From the NCBI GenBank assembly GCA_005883905.1, contig VAYD01000376.1:1-7588 (forward strand): 7,588 nt of DNA, read 5' to 3'. The stretch comes from Actinomycetota bacterium. Lineage in GTDB: Bacteria; Actinomycetota; Thermoleophilia; Solirubrobacterales; Solirubrobacteraceae. Within the stretch, counting starts at the first letter, position 1, and every line of letters starts with the position of its first letter. Both the position numbers and the translations under genes were made by a program. The notes under the pieces were generated by a model, which was given only the letters and a program-made list of their open reading frames with translations, was not told the origin of the DNA and ran no database searches. Below are positions 1 through 6,671 of this stretch, one piece after another.

Positions 1-1421
1 CGCCGGCGTGGCGACGGAGACGTCTGCGCTGCGCGTCGTCGTGTTGCCGGCGCCGTCGGTGGCGGTCGCCGTGACGGTGAACGTGCCCGCGGTCGCGAAG
101 GCGTGCATCGCGTTGTCGCCGGTCGCCGTTTCGCCGTCGCCGAAGCTCCACCTCACGGAGGCCGCGCTCAATGCGTCTGACGCCGACGCGTGGAACGGCG
201 CCGCCACCCCGGCGATCGCGCTCGCGGGTGCGGTCAGGTCGGAGATCACGGGCGGCGTGCCATCCCACGTGAATGCCTCGACGTGGTACGCGCCATCCGC
301 CTTGTGCATGACCGTCGCGACCGCGTCGGCGCCGTGAGCGGCGATCGAGTCCACGACATCGACCGAGCCGGGCACAGCGGTGCCCTGCGAGGCGAGATTG
401 GGGACGACACCTCCAGCGAGTCCGTCGACACGCACCGCGCCGGGGTCGACGCCCGCGGGCCACGCCGGGACCGTGCTCCACGCGCCGCCGGGCGAGGCGA
501 CGGCCAGCCTTCCCTTGGGCACTGCGCCCTGCACGCCTTGGTACGCGATCGCCTCGGTCCCGTCGCTCGCGAACGAGACCTGGACATCGGACAGGGAGGT
601 CCAGGTGGTGCCCGGGATCGGCGACGCGAACCCGACCGCTCCGTTCGCATCACCCGTGAGCCCGTAGAGCTCACCGGCCCCGTTGTGATGCTCGACGAAT
701 CCGACGCCGAGCTTGCCTCCAGCGCCGTATGCGAGGCCGACGCCCTGCAGCTCATAGTCCGCGGCGGCGTCGACGGTCGCGGCCACGGACGGCGTGCCGA
801 ACGAACCGCCCGCCGGCGCGATGCTCAACATGAGGCGACCTTGGCCGTTGAGCAGATCGGTGATTGCGAGGGCGGCGCCGCCACCTGGGGCTGCAGCCAG
901 CGCGAGGTTGTGGACGGACCCCAGCCCCGGGACCGTCGTCGTCGTGAACGATGCATCTCCGGGATGTCGCACCGCAAGCCTCACGGTCGTCCCGTCGACC
1001 CAGGCGATGACGAACGTGCCGTCGTCCAGGGTGGCGACCACGGGCCGCGAGATGTTGGTGGTCGTCAGGATCCCGGTCGCCGGCGTGAAGCTCTCGGCGT
1101 CGGGCCCTCGCGTCGCGGCGCGGATCGTCGACGAGCTCTCACGCCAGGCGACGAGCGTGTCGCCCTTGGGGGAGACGGCGAGCTCGGGGCCGCTGTACCC
1201 ATTCAGGTTGTGCGTCGAGAGCGGGACAGCGGCGGACACGCCGGAGCCGTGCTGGTACGTGGCGACCATGATCCGCGCGACGGTGGTGCCTTCGAGCTCC
1301 AGCCAGGCGGCCGCCCCGCGCCCCGAGCCGGCGATCGCGATCTTCGAGTCGGCCGACTGCGCACTTGTCAGCGGCACGGGCGAGCGAGGATCGCGAGGGG
1401 CAGAGCGAGGCGGTGAAGCAT
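1..1421 (-). CDS. Secreted propeller-repeat protein with PKD domain; partial, frameshift in signal peptide
   Basis: No stop occurs in the minus frame from 1458 down to base 1, so the C-terminus lies outside the window. About 460 mature codons are visible. The first ~370 residues repeat a pattern of hydrophobic strand, Gly/Asp turn, then 'VAW' or 'IAW' (e.g. KGDTLVAWRESSSTIRAATR, DGTFVIAWVDGTTVRLAVR), as in beta-propeller surface proteins. A PKD domain follows (about 15-258) with the hallmark WSFGDGE and a closing GTFTVTVTATDGAGN. The likely start is ATG at 1421, with AGGA (1430-1433) 8 nt upstream. It reads MLHRLALPLAILARPCR and then hits TGA at 1368-1370. This looks like a signal peptide, but the mature protein (from VPLTSAQSADSK at 1377) is in the -1 frame, as if one base were missing near 1377-1385. 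Alternative starts in the long frame are ATG 1458, which gives a charged non-signal leader and has no clear RBS, or GTG 1377. The role is probably extracellular or cell-surface; no catalytic motif is visible. Confidence 0.8.
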
Positions 1422-1466
1422 GCCCGCGATCCTGGCTGCCGCGGGCGGGCGTTCCCATCGGGCTGG

Positions 1467-1484
1467 CCGCCACAACGCTGGCGG
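1467..1484 (-). terminator. Stem-loop after sufU, possible terminator
   Basis: A perfect 6-bp stem (CCGCCA at 1467-1472, TGGCGG at 1479-1484) closes a 6-nt loop. It sits 15 nt beyond the sufU stop in the short gap before the secreted-protein gene. In the direction of transcription no U-run follows the hairpin; the TTTT lies before it. It would therefore be a weak or factor-assisted terminator, or may not terminate at all. The gap is otherwise unremarkable. Confidence 0.3.
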
Positions 1485-1499
1485 AAAACCGTCGCGGCG

Positions 1500-1934
1500 C
1501 TAGAAGTCGCTCGCGCCGCCGCTCGGGGGCGCCACAGCCTCCGGCGTGCCCTGCTCCCACTCGACCTCGTGGCCGAGCCCGGCGCCCTTGAGCACCTTCA
1601 GCGACAGCAGCGCGCACTTCATCCGCGTCGCGGAGATGTCGATCCCGAGCAGCTCGAGGATGAAGGCGCGGTCGAGCCTGAGCAGCTCGTCGACCCTCAT
1701 GCCCTTGACCTCGTCGGAGGCCATCGACGCGGCCGCCTGCGAGATCGCGCAGCCGTGCCCGTCGAACCGGATCTCCTCGATCGTGCCGTCGTCGGCGACG
1801 TTCAGCTGCACGCGCAGCTGGTCGCCGCAGAGCGGGTTGAAGTCCTCGAACTCGAGATCCGGCTGCTCGAGCTCGCCCCAGTTGTGGGGTCGCTTGTAGT
1901 GGCTGAGGATCTCCTCGCGGTAGAGGTCGTCCAT
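1500..1934 (-). CDS. sufU: SufU/IscU-type iron-sulfur cluster assembly protein
   Basis: 144 residues, full length for an IscU-fold protein. It acts in the cytoplasm as sulfur acceptor for, or cluster scaffold beside, the cysteine desulfurase SufS encoded just upstream. The conserved ligands are all present: C36 and D38 in NPLCGD, C62 in GHGCAIS, and C107 in RMKCALL. Lys, not His, precedes the last Cys, as in SufU rather than E. coli IscU, and Arg104 matches the SufU R-x-K-C pattern. However, the 44-residue gap between C62 and C107 is IscU-like and lacks the roughly 20-residue insertion of Bacillus SufU. The N-terminal [14 protein letters not shown] is typical of the family. The ATG shares one base with the sufS stop (TGATG), implying translational coupling. 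The C-terminal tail is Pro/Gly/Ser-rich. The family is certain; scaffold versus zinc-dependent sulfurtransferase role is inferred. Confidence 0.94.
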   Translation of the reverse strand: MDDLYREEILSHYKRPHNWGELEQPDLEFEDFNPLCGDQLRVQLNVADDGTIEEIRFDGHGCAISQAAASMASDEVKGMRVDELLRLDRAFILELLGIDISATRMKCALLSLKVLKGAGLGHEVEWEQGTPEAVAPPSGGASDF

Positions 1935-3150
1935 CAGCCGAACACCTTCTGCACGGACGCGAGTCCTTCCACCAGCGCGTCCACGTCCTCGCGCGTGTTG
2001 TGGATCGCGAACGACGCGCGCGACGTCGCGCCCACGCCCAGGCGCGCCATCAGCACCTGCGTGCAATGGTGCCCGGCGCGGATGCAGACGCCCTCGCGGC
2101 CGAGGATCTCGGCGACGTCGTGGGGATGCGCGTGGTCCAGTGCGAACGAGATCACCGCGCCGCGGTGGTCGGCGTCGCGCGGGCCGTGGAGCGTGATCCC
2201 CGGTACCTCGGCGAGCCGCTCCAGCCCGTACGCGACCAGCTCGCGCTCGTGCGCGCGGATGTCCTCGATGCCGATCGCGCGGATGAAGTCGACCGCGGCG
2301 CCCAGGCCGACGCCCTCGGCGATCGCCGACGTGCCGGCCTCGAACTTGTGCGGCAGCTCGGCCCAGGTCGTGCGCTCCTTCGTCACGCGGCCGACCATGT
2401 GCCCGCCGGCCAGCCACGGCGGCATCGCCTCGAGCAGCTCGCGGCGCCCGTGCAGGATGCCGATGCCGGTCGGGCCGTAGGCCTTGTGCGCCGTCCACGC
2501 GTAGAAGTCCGCGCCGATGTCGGAGAGGTCGACCGGGATCTGCGGCACCGCCTGCGTGCCGTCGATCACGACGACCGCGCCTTTCGCGTGCGCGCGCGCG
2601 ACGATCTCGGCGACCGGGTTGATCGTGCCCATGACGTTCGACACGTGGCCGACCGCGACGACCTTGACGTCGCCGCCCTGCAGGAGCCCGTCGAGCACCG
2701 TCAGGTCGAGGATGCCCTCGTCGTCGATCGGGACCCACTCGAGGACCGCGCCCTTCTCCGCGGCGAGGACCTGCCACGGCACGAGGTTGGAGTGGTGCTC
2801 CATCTCGGTCAGCACGATCCGGTCGCCCGGGACGATGTTCGCGCGCCCCCACGTGTAGGCGACCGCGTTGATCGCCTCGGTCGCGTTGCGCGTGAAGATC
2901 GTGCACTCGGGGTCCCAGCGCAGCCAGGACGCGGCCTTCTCGCGGCCGCCCTCGAAACGCTCGGTCGCCTCGACCGCGAGCGGGTAAACGCCGCGATGCA
3001 CGGACGAGCGCGTCGTCTCGTAGTACGCCGTCATCGCGTCGATGACGCTGCGCGGCGTCTGCGACGTCGCCGCCGAATCGAGGTAGACGAGCCCCTCGCG
3101 ATCGAGCGTCGGGAACTCGTGCTGCAGTGCGGTGCCGGCGTACAGGCCCA

Positions 3151-3151
<1 letters not shown>
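1934..3151 (-). CDS. sufS: SufS cysteine desulfurase (PLP-dependent, class II)
   Basis: 405 residues, the usual length (E. coli SufS has 406). It removes sulfur from L-cysteine to form alanine and an enzyme persulfide, then passes the sulfur to SufU for Fe-S cluster building in the cytoplasm. Family landmarks run in order: [11 protein letters not shown] near the N-terminus, RNATEAIN (88-95), [11 protein letters not shown] with the cofactor-stacking His120, VIDGTQAV with Asp197 and Gln200, the PLP lysine K223 in [11 protein letters not shown], Arg358, the catalytic C363 in RAGHHCTQ, and Arg378. The short RAGHHC segment marks a SufS-type (group II) enzyme rather than IscS/NifS. The start is fixed by the TGATG overlap with the sufC stop, and the gene ends by overlapping the sufU start by one base, so sufC, sufS and sufU should be co-translated. 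No defect is seen. Confidence 0.97.
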
Positions 3152-3910
<759 letters not shown>

Positions 3911-3918
<8 letters not shown>

Positions 3919-4373
3919 TCAGGAGCTCTCTCGTGGGGGTCGTCTTGGCCGAGAAGGCGACGAGGTCGGCAAGCGTGGTCTGCTGCAGCGCCTTGAAGAC
4001 GCCGCCCTGCACGCGCGTCCACAGCAGCTTCGTCGCACAGCCCTGGCCCTGGTCGGCCTCGTGCGAGCACAGCACGCCGTGCCCGGTCTCGCCGCGGTCG
4101 TCGACGAAGCAGGTCATCGGGGCGACCGAGCCCTCCAGGGTCGTCCATGCGGATGTCGTCGGCGGACCGCGCCAGGCGGTAGCCGCCGTGCGCGCCGCGG
4201 GTGGACTCGACGAGCTCGGCCTTGCGCAGGAGCGCGACGATGCGCTCGAGGTAGGCGAGCGGGAGGCCCTCCGCCTCGGCGATCGCCTTGAGCGAGACCG
4301 GCCGGGCCTCGCTCTGGCGCCCGAGCTCCACGAGGAGCCGCACGCCGTACTCCGCCTTCGTCGTGAAGATCAT
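3911..4373 (-). pseudogene. Rrf2-family Fe-S regulator, interrupted by a frameshift
   Basis: The N-terminal half, from ATG 4373, reads MIFTTKAEYGVRLLVELGRQ and runs through YLERIVALLRKAELVESTRG and GGYRLARSADDIRM. This is the classic Rrf2 winged helix-turn-helix DNA-binding domain. After Met76 (4146-4148) the frame no longer fits the family. The family-like continuation TLEGSVAPMTCF, three cysteines and TTLADLVAFS lie in another frame, picked up at about 4141 and ending at TGA 3911-3913. Against the usual I-x-V-x-x-V-I-R-x-L-E-G spacing, about 11 nt seem to be missing near 4141-4146. Intact, it would be about 157 aa. The Cys pattern C-x13-C-x9-C, with His two after the middle Cys, could ligate a cluster. 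The gene heads the suf operon and overlaps sufC by 8 nt, so in relatives it probably regulates the operon. Either the regulator is dead or the sequence has an error here. Confidence 0.85.
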
Positions 4374-4376
4374 CGT

Positions 4377-4390
4377 GGATAATCCTACCA
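4377..4390 (-). promoter_or_regulatory. Likely suf operon promoter (-10) with overlapping palindrome
   Basis: On the minus strand, TAGGAT (4382-4387) resembles a -10 box and ends 8 nt before the rrf2 ATG. That spacing suits a leaderless or near-leaderless transcript, common in actinobacteria. A perfect odd palindrome GGAT-A-ATCC (4377-4385) overlaps it and could be an autoregulatory Rrf2 site. The AGGA inside TAGGAT could instead serve as a Shine-Dalgarno with 9 nt spacing. No good -35 is visible. The rest of 4391-4486 shows only a near-palindrome GGAGATCCCC (4399-4408). Confidence 0.4.
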
Positions 4391-4486
4391 ATGCGGTCGG
4401 AGATCCCCCGAGGCGTGTGCGGCGGCGACGAGCCGCGCATGGCCGTGCCCGAGCGTGAGGCGCGCGCAACCGGGTACAGCGAGGCC

Positions 4487-4665
4487 ATGGCCGATCAGCT
4501 CACAGGCATCCTGGACCGGATCGACGAGCGGCCGAGGGCGACCCCACCGCGCTCGACGAGCTCACGGGCCCGATCGAGGAGATGGCGACCGCCGTGGCCG
4601 CGCTGCGGGCTACCACCGGCGTCTCGCGGGTGGCCGCCGATCCCGACGGGAGCGCATCCGCGTAG
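4487..4665 (+). pseudogene. Short hypothetical protein, interrupted by an apparent one-base loss
   Basis: From ATG 4487 the frame gives MADQLTGILDRIDE, with good GC third positions, then decays into Arg/Pro/Ser-rich shadow sequence. One base back, the next frame continues in the same style: AAEGDPTALDELTGPIEEM, then ATAVAALRATTGVSRVAAD, ending at TAG 4663-4665. Joining the two at about 4528-4534 (GAGCGG where GAGGCGG would restore frame) makes an acidic, probably helical protein of about 59 residues. I do not recognise the family. It diverges from the rrf2/suf operon and converges on the MFS gene. The RBS is weak (GAGG only 2 nt from the ATG); TACAGC (4475-4480) might be a poor -10 for a leaderless transcript. 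The main evidence is codon character across the break, so this is moderate confidence only. Confidence 0.42.
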
Positions 4666-4678
4666 GCGAGCTCGAGCT

Positions 4679-4693
4679 GCCGCCACATGCGGC
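4679..4693. terminator. Short hairpin between convergent genes, possible bidirectional terminator
   Basis: GCCGC (4679-4683) and GCGGC (4689-4693) form a perfect 5-bp stem with loop CACAT. It lies in the 52-nt gap between the small plus-strand ORF and the stop of the minus-strand MFS gene. No T-run is present on either side, so its terminator function is only suggested by position. Confidence 0.25.
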
Positions 4694-4717
4694 GCGCTCT
4701 GCGCTTGGCTGCAGTCC

Positions 4718-6163
4718 TCATGCCGGCTCGACCTCCGCGCGCACGTGCGCCGGGACCCCGGACCCATCGCCTTCGGCGTCGTGTGCCCCGCGCGCGTTCG
4801 GGCCCTGGATGAACAGCGCCGCCATCAGCAGCGCGACCGCGACGCAGCCCGCCGCCACGACGAACGCGAGCTGGTAGCCGCCGGAGAGGGCGTGGACCGC
4901 GGTCTCGCCCCGGTCGCTCAGGCGCCCGGTCTGGCCCGCCGCGATCGTGCCGAGCACGGCCAGCCCGAGCGCGGCCGAGATCTGCACCGACACGTTGACC
5001 AGCCCCGAGGCGATCCCCGCGTCGGCCGCGGGCACGTCGGCCAGCGCGAGCGTCACGAGCGTCATGAACGACGTCCCCGCGCCGACGCCGATCAGCGCGT
5101 AGGCCGCGAACAGCCCCGGGAAGTACGCCGCCCCGGGCTGGAGCACCGCGGAGAACAGCCCGAGCCCGGCGACGAGGACGGTCAGCCCGAACAGCAGCAT
5201 CCGCCGCTCGCCGAAGCGCGCCGTCAGCCGCGCCGTCGGGCCGAGCGAGAACGCCGCGACCGTCAGCGTCTGGGGCAGGAACGCCGCGCCAGCGGCGACC
5301 GGTCCCATGCCGAGCACGCGCTCGAGATACAGCGCGCCGACGAAGAACGACGCCCACATCCCGCAGACCATCAGCGCGCGCACGCCGCACGCGATCATCA
5401 GGCTGCGCAGGCGCATGATCTCGAGGGGCAGGATCGGGCTCGGAACGCGGCGCTCGACCGCGAGGAACGCCGTGAGCATCGCGGCGGCGACGCCGGCGAG
5501 GCCGAGCGTTCGCGCCGAGCCGAGGCCGTACTGCTCCGAGCCGACGATCGCGTAGATGCCGATCATCGCCGCGCCGGTGATCAGGAACGAGCCGAGCACG
5601 TCGACGTGGTGGCCGAGGCCGAGCCCGCGGTCGCTCTCCAGCGTGGCGCGCCCCGCGAGGAACGCGAGCACGCCGAGCGGCGCGTTGATGAAGAAGATCC
5701 AGTGCCAGGTCAGGCCCTGGGTGAGCAGGCCGCCTGCGATCAGGCCGATCGAGCCGCCCGCGACGCTGACGAACGTGTACGCGGACATGGCGCGCACGCG
5801 CTGCGCGAGGATCGCCGAAGCAGCCGCCGCGGCGCCCAATCCCTGCACGAACCGCGCGCCGATCAGCATCGCCTCGCTCGAGGCGAGGCCGCACAGCATC
5901 GAGGCGCCGGTGAAGATCGCGATGCCCGTCAGGAACATTCGCGTGCGCCCGATGAGGTCGCCGAGCCGGCCGCCGAGCAGCAGGAAGCTGCCGAACGCGA
6001 TCAGATACGCGTTCATGACCCAGGTCAGCGACGAGGAGGAGAAATGCAGATCGGTCTTGATCGCGGGCAGCGCGACCGCCACGATCGTTGCGTCGAGGAT
6101 CATCATCAGCTGACCCATGCACACCACTGCGAGCGCCAGCCATCGCTTATCTCTGGATTCCAT
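4718..6163 (-). CDS. DHA2-type MFS drug efflux transporter (14-TM family), short TM4/loop
   Basis: 481 residues from ATG 6163. It is an inner-membrane proton-driven multidrug exporter by family. Motifs run in order: LDATIVAVALP (23-33, DHA2 motif in TM1), GGRLGDLIGRTR (64-75, motif A), ARFVQGLG (103-110, motif B), GGSIGLIAGG (136-145, motif C variant) and TWHWIFFINAPLG (152-164). Many hydrophobic spans follow to about residue 452, then a hydrophilic tail. Around residues 111-126, AAAAASAILAQRVRAM passes from TM4 straight to TM5 without the usual 'VTxFPxPxER' loop, so about 10 residues seem missing in frame. The start is ambiguous: GTG 6172, ATG 6169 or ATG 6163. I prefer 6163 because TATAGT ends 7 nt before it, fitting a leaderless mRNA, and no Shine-Dalgarno is seen. 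It is divergent from a MarR gene, its probable regulator. Substrate unknown. Confidence 0.9.
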   Translation of the reverse strand: MESRDKRWLALAVVCMGQLMMILDATIVAVALPAIKTDLHFSSSSLTWVMNAYLIAFGSFLLLGGRLGDLIGRTRMFLTGIAIFTGASMLCGLASSEAMLIGARFVQGLGAAAAASAILAQRVRAMSAYTFVSVAGGSIGLIAGGLLTQGLTWHWIFFINAPLGVLAFLAGRATLESDRGLGLGHHVDVLGSFLITGAAMIGIYAIVGSEQYGLGSARTLGLAGVAAAMLTAFLAVERRVPSPILPLEIMRLRSLMIACGVRALMVCGMWASFFVGALYLERVLGMGPVAAGAAFLPQTLTVAAFSLGPTARLTARFGERRMLLFGLTVLVAGLGLFSAVLQPGAAYFPGLFAAYALIGVGAGTSFMTLVTLALADVPAADAGIASGLVNVSVQISAALGLAVLGTIAAGQTGRLSDRGETAVHALSGGYQLAFVVAAGCVAVALLMAALFIQGPNARGAHDAEGDGSGVPAHVRAEVEPA

Positions 6164-6187
6164 GATCATCACTATATCATGATGATC
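6164..6187. promoter_or_regulatory. Inverted-repeat operator over the MFS promoter
   Basis: Perfect 8-bp arms GATCATCA (6164-6171) and TGATGATC (6180-6187) flank an 8-nt spacer. The span of 24 bp is plausible for a MarR dimer or pair of dimers. The minus-strand -10 TATAGT (6171-6176) falls in the centre, so binding would block the MFS promoter. Nested palindromes ATGATCAT (6162-6169) and ATCATGAT (6176-6183) add symmetry. Assignment to the adjacent MarR is inferred. Confidence 0.55.
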
Positions 6188-6188
6188 T

Positions 6189-6204
6189 TTAGAGTATGAT
6201 CTAA
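6189..6204. promoter_or_regulatory. Second inverted repeat in the marR/MFS intergenic region
   Basis: TTAGA (6189-6193) and TCTAA (6200-6204) form 5-bp arms with a 6-nt spacer, upstream of the marR -10 box. It is a weaker candidate operator than the 24-bp repeat beside it. In an AT-rich 60-bp stretch, chance matches of this length are possible. Confidence 0.3.
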
Positions 6205-6214
6205 CTGTTCACGA

Positions 6215-6220
6215 TATAAT
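6215..6220 (+). promoter_or_regulatory. marR promoter -10 box
   Basis: An exact TATAAT lies 4 nt before ATG 6225 and 10 nt before the second ATG 6231. There is no Shine-Dalgarno, so the mRNA is probably leaderless and begins at or just within the annotated start. No good -35 hexamer is seen at 16-18 nt. AT-rich DNA here stands out in a very GC-rich window. Confidence 0.5.
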
Positions 6221-6224
6221 CACT

Positions 6225-6671
6225 ATGTCTATGAAAACCCGCACCACCGCGCCCGCCGTCGTCCTCATCACGCGCCTCTCGCGCGTGATCTATCGATACG
6301 TCGACGAGGGCGCCCTCGGCATGACGCTCAAGCAGTTCTCGATGCTCAACTACCTGCGTGACTTCGACGGCACGACGCAGAGCGCGCTGGCGGACATCAT
6401 GTGCGTCGACGCCAACATGGTCGTGCAGTTGCTGAACGGGCTCGAGGATCGCGGCTTCGCCGTCCGCGAGCGCGACCCCAACGACCGCCGCCGCCACATC
6501 GTCCGGATCACGCCGGCCGGCGTGAAGGCGCTGGTCCGGGGCGACCGCGCGGTCGCCGCGGCGACCGAGGACGCGCTCGGCGCGCTCGACGCCGACGAGC
6601 GCGCGGAGCTCGGCGCGCTGCTTGCCAAGGCGCTCGGCGACGGCGCGCTCGAGGTCAGCACCGATGGGTGA
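6225..6671 (+). CDS. MarR-family transcriptional regulator
   Basis: 148 residues, typical length. It is a dimeric winged-helix repressor that usually releases DNA on binding a small aromatic or toxic ligand. The N-terminal helix (about 8-30) and hydrophobic C-terminal helices (about 103-140) form the dimer region. The winged helix-turn-helix spans about 33-98, with MTLKQFSMLNYLRDFDGTTQ, a recognition helix near VDANMVVQLLNGLEDRG, and the diagnostic wing RERDPNDRRRHIVRITPAG (81-99). Cys60 just before the recognition helix could be redox-relevant, but this is speculative. The start is either ATG 6225 or ATG 6231 (MKTRTT...), both without an RBS and just downstream of TATAAT. It overlaps the VOC gene by 8 nt (one transcript) and diverges from the MFS pump. 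It likely represses both and itself through the palindromes at 6162-6204. Confidence 0.92.
   Translation: MSMKTRTTAPAVVLITRLSRVIYRYVDEGALGMTLKQFSMLNYLRDFDGTTQSALADIMCVDANMVVQLLNGLEDRGFAVRERDPNDRRRHIVRITPAGVKALVRGDRAVAAATEDALGALDADERAELGALLAKALGDGALEVSTDG

Noticed and set aside
1368..1385. Programmed -1 ribosomal frameshift joining signal peptide and PKD protein
   Set aside because: No X-XXY-YYZ slippery heptamer is seen at the switch point (CGCCCGTG). A lost base is simpler.
190..1416. 408-codon plus-strand open frame rich in Arg, Gly and Asp
   Set aside because: Antisense to the secreted PKD protein. The composition is typical of a GC-rich shadow frame, and no domain is recognisable.
4500..6143. 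547-codon minus-strand open frame
   Set aside because: Same strand as the MFS gene but in another frame; no hydrophobic spans or motifs, while the MFS frame has all of them.
4391..6199. 602-codon plus-strand open frame
   Set aside because: Antisense to the MFS transporter gene. The product is almost entirely Arg/Ala/Asp/Glu/His with no motifs; only the first few codons after 4487 belong to the small ORF.
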